From: a virus
Length of the DNA: 24,077 nucleotides
IMG/VR virus record: IMGVR_UViG_3300017769_000124
Coordinates: 1 to 24,077 of that record
Direction: 5' to 3' (one strand)
Position numbers and translations under genes: made by a program. The notes under the pieces were generated by a model. It saw nothing but the letters and a program-made list of their open reading frames with translations. It had not been told where the DNA came from and did no database searches. This document shows, piece after piece, positions 8,047-15,183 of the stretch (the stretch's first letter is position 1; every line of letters begins with the position of its first letter).

Positions 8047-8075
8047 ATTATAGGACCAGAAGGGTCAGGTGTCAA
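8047..8075 (-). promoter_or_regulatory. Perfect-consensus sigma70-type promoter (TTGACA-N17-TATAAT)
   Basis: On the minus strand TTGACA (8070-8075) and TATAAT (8047-8052) are separated by exactly 17 nt (8053-8069). Both hexamers match the bacterial vegetative consensus without a mismatch. The -35 box overlaps the TGA stop of the 215 aa structural gene. Transcription should begin near 8040 and run into the 60 aa gene and the two tRNAs. Such promoters are typical of T4-like early genes read by unmodified host RNA polymerase, and are unexpected inside a late structural operon. Confidence 0.8.
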
Positions 8076-8719
8076 CCTCTTGCATCATAGTCATACCCAG
8101 AGATAGAGAACTGTCTTGATCCACCTGGATATTCTGCTGGAGTTTCTCCCTGATATTCAACAATTAATGGTTCTCCATCAATCCTAGAAGCATGAACCGT
8201 ATAATAACAATCAATCGCTGATGCATTTCCAGATTTAATGTAAATCGTTTTCCCCCATTCAATTTTATCCACAATCAGATCTTGAGATGATCCAATCTGA
8301 GTAAGAGAAACTGTAATTGTATTTGGATCAATCAATCCATGCCAATAATCAGGTAATATAATTCTATTATCACCTCCTTCCAAGCGTCCACGAACATAAA
8401 TTCCTGCTTCTGGACCTTCTAAACAAATGTGACGAAGACGCTGACCTTTTTTGTTAGGGTGCTTGATGTCAAAACCTTTCCAAGCTTGCTGATTGATTGT
8501 CCCTTGAAAAGTTGTTGCGGTACAAGTTTGATTCACCTGCAGGTTATCAATCTGTGCATTACCATGAACTAATCTACCACATGCATCACCGGGGTAACTA
8601 GTATCACCTGTTGTTGAGTATGAAATAAATTTCAGATCAGTTCTTTTTGTGCCCGTAGTAGATCCACCACAATCTTTAGTATCTGCAAGTGTACTTGGTG
8701 GTACAAATTCTTCTGCCAT
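8072..8719 (-). CDS. Structural protein with HP...LRH...EGP fibre-tip-like domain (215 aa)
   Basis: The start overlaps the previous stop by 1 nt (TAATG at 8719). Residues about 82-212 form a domain with the signature FDIKHPNKKGQRLRH, EGPEAGIYVRGRL, ILPDYWHGLIDPNTITVSLT and QIG. The same layout occurs in the preceding 264 aa protein. It also matches a domain I know from many bacterial and phage proteins, in which HP is followed by LxH, E(S/G)PE, a VxLPDYF/YW segment and QLTxIG. The N-terminal 80 residues are divergent, polar and cysteine-containing, probably the attachment part. It is likely a short fibre, baseplate-peripheral or tip protein. There are no catalytic motifs. It is the last gene of the late run before the early-type cassette, and its stop codon lies within the -35 box of that promoter. 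Confidence 0.8.
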   Translation of the reverse strand: MAEEFVPPSTLADTKDCGGSTTGTKRTDLKFISYSTTGDTSYPGDACGRLVHGNAQIDNLQVNQTCTATTFQGTINQQAWKGFDIKHPNKKGQRLRHICLEGPEAGIYVRGRLEGGDNRIILPDYWHGLIDPNTITVSLTQIGSSQDLIVDKIEWGKTIYIKSGNASAIDCYYTVHASRIDGEPLIVEYQGETPAEYPGGSRQFSISGYDYDARG

Positions 8720-9513
8720 TACTTAGTCTCCTTGGTGTCATAGTGGTATCCCGAGATAGAATACTCCTCATTATTTCCTGGGTAATCCGCAGGTGATTCT
8801 CCCTCATATTCAGGGATAAGTCTCTCACCATCTGCACGAGTAGCAAATACATGAAAGAAGCAATTGATAGGTAGTCCACCATTTGCTTGTAGGTGAATAA
8901 CATTCTCACCAATTCTTTTTACAATCACATTTTGATGTGCACCAATAGGTGTCAAGTTAACTGTAATTGTGGTTGGATCAACAAGTTCTTCCCAATACTT
9001 AGGTAGATAGATCTTGTCTTTGTTTGAAATCCTACCTCTAAAGTATACATCATTTGATGGACCTTCGGGGCAGGTATGACGTAATCTCCATCCCTCTTTT
9101 GTCGGGTGAGGAATATCAAAGTTCTTTTTAGCAGACAGAATATGTGCACCACAGCGTGATTTTACTTCACCCTGAGCGGTGATGTTTCCTCTTGCTAAAA
9201 TATCAGATGAAACAAAAAGGTTTGCTTTGATTGCCGTGTTTCCTTTCACATACAATGACAAATTACTTGCAGTAGATCCACAAATTGATCCTGTTAAGGT
9301 ACTAGATGGTCCAGCGTCTACTCTAGGACCAATCATTACTGTGGCAGGTGGTGGAAATGGGAATCCAGTGCTGCCCACATTCAATGGACCCTGAATATAA
9401 GAGGATCCAATGATTTTTTGCGGTCCAATACCCAGTGCTGTTGGTATAACATTCTCTGGGCAAACTAATAGTTGCCCATCATAGATATGTCCTTCATCAA
9501 ACTGAAATGCCAT
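8719..9513 (-). CDS. Structural protein with HP...LRH...EGP fibre-tip-like domain (264 aa), paralogue of its neighbour
   Basis: Start ATG at 9513 with AGGAG 5 nt upstream, 7 nt after the stop of the 181 aa spike gene. The N-terminal half (1-125) is Gly/Ser/Val-rich beta-structure with a proline cluster (FPFPPP) and fibre-like repeats (LYVKGNTAIKANLFV, DILARGNITAQGEV). These resemble the VKGN...TA shaft repeats of phage fibres. The C-terminal domain (about 130-258) carries FDIPHPTKEGWRLRH, CPEGPSNDVYFRGR, YLPKYWEELVDPTTITVNLT and PIG. It aligns along its whole length with residues 82-212 of the following 215 aa protein. The two genes therefore arose by duplication and diverged mainly in their N-termini. 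I infer a trimeric small fibre or baseplate appendage near the spike. No enzyme motif is seen. Confidence 0.8.
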   Translation of the reverse strand: MAFQFDEGHIYDGQLLVCPENVIPTALGIGPQKIIGSSYIQGPLNVGSTGFPFPPPATVMIGPRVDAGPSSTLTGSICGSTASNLSLYVKGNTAIKANLFVSSDILARGNITAQGEVKSRCGAHILSAKKNFDIPHPTKEGWRLRHTCPEGPSNDVYFRGRISNKDKIYLPKYWEELVDPTTITVNLTPIGAHQNVIVKRIGENVIHLQANGGLPINCFFHVFATRADGERLIPEYEGESPADYPGNNEEYSISGYHYDTKETK

Positions 9514-9520
9514 GATACTC

Positions 9521-10066
9521 CTACTTTATTTGTCCTGGTTTTTTCTTTGGATTGGTCGCACAAGATACACCATTAATTATAGGGGATATAAGTTGTGTTC
9601 CTAACTTACCATTAATAGTCAAAACTCCTGTGGTAAGAAGTTTAAGTGACTGCTTTGCATCAAGGGTGATATTTTTTGAGTCAAGTTTAATTGATTGATT
9701 TCCCTCAACCCAGACTACACCCTCTGGATCTTGTCCAGTAGCAACAATCTCTACATCGGTGCCTTCGATGCGAACTTTTCCATCTCTAGCTCTTAATATT
9801 ATATCACCATTTTCTGCATTTATAAAGACAGCGTTTTGACCTTTACTTAGATCCTCACCTGAGTTTATTTGAGTTGCTCCAGGAGCATTCATGGTGGTCC
9901 AACCCTCACGGACACCATCCTCTGTCATATCAAAGAAGTGTCTGCCATCAAGTCCCTTGAGTTCAACACTAGACGTGACAGATTTATCCTTGCTGATACC
10001 TCCAAAGGAGATAGCACCATTCATCGCACCAATAACTTGTGTCCAAAAATTTCTCTTTTCTGCCAT
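9521..10066 (-). CDS. Baseplate central spike-like beta-helix protein (181 aa)
   Basis: After a polar N-terminus (MAEKRNFWTQVIGAMNGAIS), residues about 78-155 show regular alternation of short strands and turns: FINAENGDIILRARDGKVRI, DVEIVAT, SIKLDSKNITLDAKQ and LLTTGVLTING. This is the repeat style of the gp5 C-terminal triple beta-helix of T4 and of gpV/VgrG-type spikes. The tail ends in a Cys and a lysine-rich stretch (CATNPKKKPGQIK). In T4 the beta-helix is fused to gp5. Here the gp5-like gene lies two genes upstream and lacks a recognisable beta-helix, so this protein probably supplies the membrane-puncturing needle as a separate chain. An AATAAATA late-type box lies 20 nt before the start. 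The spike assignment is by repeat pattern only. Confidence 0.75.
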   Translation of the reverse strand: MAEKRNFWTQVIGAMNGAISFGGISKDKSVTSSVELKGLDGRHFFDMTEDGVREGWTTMNAPGATQINSGEDLSKGQNAVFINAENGDIILRARDGKVRIEGTDVEIVATGQDPEGVVWVEGNQSIKLDSKNITLDAKQSLKLLTTGVLTINGKLGTQLISPIINGVSCATNPKKKPGQIK

Positions 10067-10086
10067 GACTTAAAGGATTGTCCTAA

Positions 10087-10094
10087 TATTTATT
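10087..10094 (-). promoter_or_regulatory. Possible T4-type late promoter (AATAAATA)
   Basis: On the minus strand AATAAATA overlaps the stop codon of the 407 aa gene and lies 20 nt before the ATG of the spike gene. It matches NATAAATA exactly. The leader would be short, so it could equally be chance in AT-rich sequence. Confidence 0.35.
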
Positions 10095-11316
10095 AGTAAC
10101 CACCATATGATGGAGGTGGTGGAGGTGCTGCCGGTGGTGGCGGTGGAGGTGCTGCTGGAGGGGGTGGAGGTGGCGCAGCAGGTGTTGAACGTGCTGGAGG
10201 AGGTGGAGCAGCAGGAGTCGGCGCTGGCGTTGGTGTAGAAGCAGGTGCTGCTGTGGTATCAACCGTGGGAGTTGATGCAATATCAGTTGTAGTTTGAGGG
10301 ACAAACGTAGCAACTACATCTGTGCCTGGGGTTATCGTTACTTCTGCTCCAATGCTTTCTGCTCTAGTGCTGTAAACTCTTACACCAGTGTTTCTCATTC
10401 CTGCATACTTGACTCCATTCTCAAAGAATATATTTCCATAGTAAGGGTCTCCTCCAACATACCCATTGATTTGCAAACCAACCAGGTCAAATACCTGAAC
10501 AACTTGTCCTGGATCAACCTCCTCTGCAACCAGTGGGTCTCTAACAACATCAAATACAGGAATAAAATCTGCATTCACCCCAGTTTCACTGTCCATAAAA
10601 ATTGTTGGAAGACTTGTAAAATTACCTCCATCATTAACTTTTACAGATTTAATCTTACCAAATGGATCGCAATTGTATGATAATGAAGTTCCATTATTAG
10701 GAACGACCACCAATTGATCTACTCCACAATTATAATTGATACCCGGATTTTTAACAATGACATCCGATAGTTTTATCAGTGCTGGATACTGAGGAACTGT
10801 CTGTCCGGGAGGAAGGTATCCTGTTCCACTGTCACGCACTATCACTCGAAGCACCCTACCAGTGTTCTTTCCATTTTTGTATACTAATTCAGTTTCTAAT
10901 ACTGCTCCATTGCCGTTGTTGCATGGATCAATCACCTGAACTTTGGGTGGTGTTTTATATCCATACCCTCTATCAATAAGATCAGCAGCGATAAGATTAC
11001 CCTGTACATCAACGATTGGATTTGCTTTTGCTCCTATTCCTTCACCACCGTAAAAATTAAGTGTTGGTGGTCCACATCGTTTTGGAGAGACATCACAAGG
11101 ATCACTCCTCTTCAAATTATTAATTGTAAGATCATTTACTTCAGCAATTGAAAGATATCGTACTTCATTATCACCATCAATGAATATGAATGTTGTTTTT
11201 GGAGCCAGTTTTTCATAACTATTTGCCTCCTCGATAGTAAGTCCTTTGACATATCCTCCAGTTTGACTGATATATCCAACTTTAATATTATCTTTTGATG
11301 GTGGTTGTATTGGCAT
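10093..11316 (-). CDS. Structural protein with GxGYxxPP-type repeats and proline-rich tail (407 aa)
   Basis: ATG at 11316 overlaps the gp5-like stop by 1 nt (TAATG). Residues 1-75 form an alpha/beta start (MPIQPPSKDNIKVGYISQTG). Residues about 100-260 carry degenerate repeats of the form V-x-D-x-G-x-G-Y-x-x-P-P: LIDRGYGYKTPPKVQVIDP, VRDSGTGYLPPG, VKNPGINYN and VNDGGNFTSLPTIF. These resemble beta-helical shaft repeats seen in other phage fibre-like proteins. After a folded segment to about 330 the C-terminus is disordered. A Thr/Ala/Pro-rich linker leads into three PPPPP(P) blocks separated by AA and a final SYGGY. Position between gp5 and the spike suggests a hub- or baseplate-associated structural role. 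The proline tail may be a flexible or polyproline-II tether. No named family is recognised. Confidence 0.8.
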   Translation of the reverse strand: MPIQPPSKDNIKVGYISQTGGYVKGLTIEEANSYEKLAPKTTFIFIDGDNEVRYLSIAEVNDLTINNLKRSDPCDVSPKRCGPPTLNFYGGEGIGAKANPIVDVQGNLIAADLIDRGYGYKTPPKVQVIDPCNNGNGAVLETELVYKNGKNTGRVLRVIVRDSGTGYLPPGQTVPQYPALIKLSDVIVKNPGINYNCGVDQLVVVPNNGTSLSYNCDPFGKIKSVKVNDGGNFTSLPTIFMDSETGVNADFIPVFDVVRDPLVAEEVDPGQVVQVFDLVGLQINGYVGGDPYYGNIFFENGVKYAGMRNTGVRVYSTRAESIGAEVTITPGTDVVATFVPQTTTDIASTPTVDTTAAPASTPTPAPTPAAPPPPARSTPAAPPPPPPAAPPPPPPAAPPPPPSYGGY

Positions 11317-13607
11317 TATGTGCTTCCTCTCGATGTAATCGTTCCGATGGTATTTCCTTGCTCATCAATAATTCTACCCTCTCTCACTGCTTGTCTTTCA
11401 GCATCAGTAATAGGTTTATCTAATTCATCTCCGATTACGTCGGTCTCTGGTATTGATGTTGGTTTTTCTGCTTGTGCCGCTGCATTATCAGCGACTTGAT
11501 TTGGATTTGGTTTTTCAACACCAGGTTTGCCGCTACCACCCTCTTGTAAGGTGTATGTGTCATTTGGAGAACACATTGGTTTTGGATCACAATCAAAGAA
11601 TTGAGTGATCGATGAAATAAATCCAAGTGATGCTGCGATGTCTAGGTTTATACCACCTAAAGCACCAAGTCCTCCAGCAAGACCAGCGATTGCTCCACCA
11701 CCAGTAATTGCTCCAAGTATTGCAGGGTTTGCTCCGGCAAGAGGTCCTATAATTCCAACGAGAGAGTTTAGATCACCAGATTCAATGGCAGAGAATGCCT
11801 GTCCAAAAGATGCCACATCAGGACCAAAGAGTGATGTAATACCAGTAACAACATCTCCACCTTGAAGAATATCAGCGGCAGTAGCGACTATCTCAGGATC
11901 AACTCCTGCAAGTCCTCCAAGAGCTGTTAATCCACTAACTAAATCACCAGTTTGTAGTGCAGATGTTACACCGCCAATTAATATGGGACTAACATCTAAT
12001 TGTTGTGCTAAGGCATTTGATAAACCTGCAACCAGACCACCAGATGCAAGTGCAGCAGCGACAGCAGGGATTGATATACCACTGTTAGATGTAGATTTAC
12101 TTGGTGAAGACCCTGCTGCTTGTTTTCCTGCGGCAGATGTTGTCGAAACTCTAGTAATCATTGGTCCTATCGCAGTTTCAACCGATGCCATGATTGTTCC
12201 CAAGGTTGAACCTAAAACTTCACCAACTAACTCTTCAGTGGAACAAATAGGATTTGGTGTGTAGTATCCCTCAGGTGGTAGTGGTGGAACACTATACGCA
12301 GGATCAAATTCAGATACAGTTCCAACTTGAGGTTCTGTAGAATTTTGAGGCGATTGTGCTGATGATGGTCCAACTGATCGTGAGGAGTTAGACTTTCTGT
12401 TCATAATATTTTGAAGTGCTCCCAAGATTGTTCCTAACAACTCACCGACGATACCATTGAAAGCACATACCAATCCTTCAAAACCCTTTACCAAATCATC
12501 TAAAAGTTGAATACGAATTGATGGTGGTGAAATTTTTAAGAGAGGTTGTGCAATATCATTAATTTGTTCTGTTACAAAGTTTTGAACTTTGCCAAAAATT
12601 TTCTTCATGTGCTTTGAGATTTCTCCCGCTGCTTCACTCAGAATTTCATTTATGTCTTTGAACGCATTTTTGATTGGTAGAGAAACAGCACTTGTATACT
12701 GCTGCAGTGCTTTCTGTGCATCCTGTATTTTTTCAGTCATATTTTCAATGACTGTTTGGATAGCAGTCATCTCTGAACTCTGCTCTGGGTCAGGACATGC
12801 CAGAGCGTGCTTTCTCTTCAGAATTTTTTCTTTCTTGTTATCTTCTGCTGTCTCTTGGTGAACAGAATCGGAAGCCTCTTTTGTGGGTAGTGTGCCAGAT
12901 GAGGGTTCCTCAGATGCTAACTCAGTATCAGCAACTTTCTTTGTAGTGTCTTTATCTACTCCTTTTGAATGATGACTCTGTGGAGTAAAGTTTTGTCCAT
13001 TTGCAGTTGTCTTAGTTTCCTGCTCTTTCTTCCACTTTTTTCTTGCCTTAATGAAAGCATTAGCACCAGATCTTCCCATAGGGAAATCACTTCTCTTTGG
13101 TTCTGGTGTTGCACTTTGAACAGAAGCTGCAGCACTTGTAGCAACAGAACTTGTTGCAGTAGATGATCCTGGTGTTGATGCACTTGGTGTTGGTGCACTT
13201 GGTGCTAAGGCAGTCTTGGTTTTTAATTTTGTAGATGCATTGTTTCCCAATACACCCATAATGACAGGAACCTGCTGATCCTGACCATCAAGGAAGAACC
13301 CAAAGACGAAGTTACCCTGTTTAAGTGCAGGAGTTTGGAATGATCCACCTTGACCACCACCAGCGGTGATCGGATACATTACCTGTGCCCAAGGTAATTG
13401 CTGAGACTTAATTGATGCCTCACCCTGATCATGCAGACCAATGATTCTTACCTTATATCTGTACCCCCAACCGGGGGTATCATTTTTACTCTTTATCTTT
13501 CCGGCACTTATGTTTTCTCTCCAAGTAGAATCGTCAGCAATTTGGCCAACCCACCAAAGAAAATTGCCGCCAAGAAATCCTGGATTAAATAGTGCTCCTC
13601 CTTCCAT
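11316..13607 (-). CDS. gp5: Baseplate hub protein, gp5-like (OB-fold; no lysozyme domain seen)
   Basis: 763 residues; the ATG overlaps the CP12-like stop by 1 nt (TGATG). Residues 1-125 match the gp5/VgrG OB-fold: NFLWWVGQIADD, YRYKVRIIGLHDQ, LPWAQVMYPITAGGGQGGS, GNFVFGFFLDGQDQQVPVIM and GVLGN, the same order as T4 gp5. Then comes a long Ala/Ser/Thr/Lys linker (about 130-280) and a helical, coiled-coil-like region (about 285-420). A glycine- and proline-containing segment follows. About residues 513-661 are hydrophobic repeats of about 30 residues, and the tail is hydrophilic. T4 gp5 (575 aa) has a lysozyme domain after the OB-fold and a C-terminal beta-helix. I find no lysozyme-type catalytic motif and no beta-helix here. 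These functions appear to be carried by the 761 aa protein and the 181 aa spike. It binds gp27 in the hub by homology. Confidence 0.8.
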   Translation of the reverse strand: MEGGALFNPGFLGGNFLWWVGQIADDSTWRENISAGKIKSKNDTPGWGYRYKVRIIGLHDQGEASIKSQQLPWAQVMYPITAGGGQGGSFQTPALKQGNFVFGFFLDGQDQQVPVIMGVLGNNASTKLKTKTALAPSAPTPSASTPGSSTATSSVATSAAASVQSATPEPKRSDFPMGRSGANAFIKARKKWKKEQETKTTANGQNFTPQSHHSKGVDKDTTKKVADTELASEEPSSGTLPTKEASDSVHQETAEDNKKEKILKRKHALACPDPEQSSEMTAIQTVIENMTEKIQDAQKALQQYTSAVSLPIKNAFKDINEILSEAAGEISKHMKKIFGKVQNFVTEQINDIAQPLLKISPPSIRIQLLDDLVKGFEGLVCAFNGIVGELLGTILGALQNIMNRKSNSSRSVGPSSAQSPQNSTEPQVGTVSEFDPAYSVPPLPPEGYYTPNPICSTEELVGEVLGSTLGTIMASVETAIGPMITRVSTTSAAGKQAAGSSPSKSTSNSGISIPAVAAALASGGLVAGLSNALAQQLDVSPILIGGVTSALQTGDLVSGLTALGGLAGVDPEIVATAADILQGGDVVTGITSLFGPDVASFGQAFSAIESGDLNSLVGIIGPLAGANPAILGAITGGGAIAGLAGGLGALGGINLDIAASLGFISSITQFFDCDPKPMCSPNDTYTLQEGGSGKPGVEKPNPNQVADNAAAQAEKPTSIPETDVIGDELDKPITDAERQAVREGRIIDEQGNTIGTITSRGST

Positions 13608-13840
13608 CAGTCGTCATATACCAGACATTCTGGTTCGGATGGGTTTTGGTCGCAGAATAATTCTAAGTAAGACGGATCGTGATGATCTCCGTCTTCAATT
13701 TCTTTTTTATGATGCTCTGCATATTCTTCCAAATCATGCAATTCGCCTTCAATGTGACGACGCATTTGTGGATTAGTTGTAGGATCTTGAAGGATCTCTT
13801 TGTCCTTCTTAATGTGTTGCTGAATAGATTTATTACTCAT
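13607..13840 (-). CDS. cp12: CP12-like small protein (77 aa)
   Basis: The C-terminus reads YLELFCDQNPSEPECLVYDD, with C63 and C72 spaced CX8C and a final YDD. This is the signature of the CP12 C-terminal half, which binds GAPDH (consensus like CDENPxxxECRVYDD). Upstream, ELHDLEEYAEHH (33-44) resembles the CP12 core WDxVEELxAExSH with Trp replaced. CP12 is a redox switch that clamps GAPDH and PRK of the Calvin cycle; cyanophages are known to carry it to redirect carbon flow to the pentose phosphate pathway. The N-terminal cysteine pair of full CP12 is absent and the Arg after the second Cys is Leu. The gene is locked between gp27-like and gp5-like genes by a 4-nt and a 1-nt overlap, so it would be expressed late with structural genes. 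A structural adaptor role is the alternative. Confidence 0.7.
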   Translation of the reverse strand: MSNKSIQQHIKKDKEILQDPTTNPQMRRHIEGELHDLEEYAEHHKKEIEDGDHHDPSYLELFCDQNPSEPECLVYDD

Positions 13841-15180
13841 AATGGAATATTAGTAGTGTGGTTTCCTTTTCTTCCGAAAGAGTCTCTAACAAGATTCAAT
13901 TTCGTATAAGTTTCTTTTGTTGATACGTAATGACATAAGTCAGCTATAATATATAGACCCCCATTCTCCTTGTCAATCTGATCTCCCTTTTCGGCGTTTC
14001 TGCCTGGAGTGTCTACAAAAACAACATCTCCTGCATGTAAACTAAAATCACCAGCGATTGTTATTGTTTGTGATCCGGCGAACATTTGATTGTATCTACG
14101 GATCGCTTGATTTAGAACTTGAGGCGTCTCAAAGTTGCTATCTGACGATGCATCAATTTGTTGATCGGTTGTCCCAGATGGCATGGTCCCTGTATCTATC
14201 AACATATAAGTTGTTCTTGTGAAATCTGTTTCAAATTTTTTGTTTAACGTTGGTAGATCTTTACCCCCAAGTGAGGTGCCATCTTTTGTTTCCTCCGCAC
14301 TCTGTTTAATAACTTTGTAGTGACAGTTGAAAGGATCAAAGGTAACTAATCGAGTGCTGTATGCTCCCATCTGAAATTTTGACTGAGCATCAATTGCATT
14401 GTCTGACTCTTGTGAAAGGACTTTACCATTATAACCCGATGGGACTTGATCGCCACTATCAGGTGTTTCATTGAAGATAAAAGACTTCTTCTTTTCCTGG
14501 GCAAACAGACCATCAATGGATTTAAACTTGAATCCTTCAGATGTTTCATAGAAAAAGAATCCAGCACTTGATCCTTTCTTACCTGCATCCTTTGGTATAG
14601 AAGTTTTAGACAACCAATTCAAAGCATAGTAAGGTTTTCTATTGTTGCCAATAAAATTATAATTGTTTCTTGTCTCCTCAATATCAAGTTTCTTTTTTGT
14701 TTTTAAAAATGATTTTAATATCTTAGTGATGTGGTCTGATATCTTACCATCAAACCTAACATTAAGTCTAGAGTCTCCCTCTTCATTTCTCATAAACTCT
14801 TCCGACACCATGTTTAGTTTGATGGATGACTTTCTGGTATCTTCACTAAGTGGTGTTACTTTATTGACATATAATGTGAGTTTAATTTTATTTTGCTGGT
14901 TATCCTCCATTGCAAAATTTACTTGTTCGGTTCCAACCAAAGGTAATCCTTCTACAGCAGACTTGCCATCAATGGCACCACCAGTATCTACAAAGATTAC
15001 TTCTGCTTTCACTGCGTCTTGTAGAATACTTTCATAATACATGAACCTAAAAAATCTAGGACCAGGAGTTTCTGTTCCACCTAACAAACTAATTTTTTTA
15101 TTCTCATCTTTATTAGATATTATTTCTAACTTTGTTATAGAAGAAGTCTCTGCTCCCTTTGATGTTCCCTTAGTTGTCAT
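13837..15180 (-). CDS. gp27: Baseplate hub subunit, gp27-like (447 aa)
   Basis: Located between the tape-measure/hydrolase genes and gp5, the place of gp27 in T4-like clusters. Length is 447 aa versus 391 aa for T4 gp27. N-terminal beta-rich part: RFFRFMYYESILQDAVKAEV, QVNFAMEDN and IKLTLYVNKVTPL, as in the barrel domains of phage hub proteins. The middle is typical of hub proteins that form a cylinder (SDHITKILKSFL, YYALNWLSKTSIP, GFFFYETSEGFKFKSIDGLF). The C-terminal domain has GDFSLHAGDVVFVDTPG and GLYIIADLCHYVSTKETYTK, the pattern of gp27/gpD-like hubs. The protein should form the trimeric torus holding gp5. It starts 3 nt from the preceding stop and overlaps the CP12-like gene by 4 nt. 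Direct similarity to T4 gp27 is low by eye, so the name rests partly on position. Confidence 0.7.
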   Translation of the reverse strand: MTTKGTSKGAETSSITKLEIISNKDENKKISLLGGTETPGPRFFRFMYYESILQDAVKAEVIFVDTGGAIDGKSAVEGLPLVGTEQVNFAMEDNQQNKIKLTLYVNKVTPLSEDTRKSSIKLNMVSEEFMRNEEGDSRLNVRFDGKISDHITKILKSFLKTKKKLDIEETRNNYNFIGNNRKPYYALNWLSKTSIPKDAGKKGSSAGFFFYETSEGFKFKSIDGLFAQEKKKSFIFNETPDSGDQVPSGYNGKVLSQESDNAIDAQSKFQMGAYSTRLVTFDPFNCHYKVIKQSAEETKDGTSLGGKDLPTLNKKFETDFTRTTYMLIDTGTMPSGTTDQQIDASSDSNFETPQVLNQAIRRYNQMFAGSQTITIAGDFSLHAGDVVFVDTPGRNAEKGDQIDKENGGLYIIADLCHYVSTKETYTKLNLVRDSFGRKGNHTTNIPL

Positions 15181-15183
15181 ATC

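Noticed and set aside
10083-10313. Leu/His/Gln-rich 76-codon frame
   Set aside because: Alternate-frame reading of the proline-codon repeats of the 407 aa gene.
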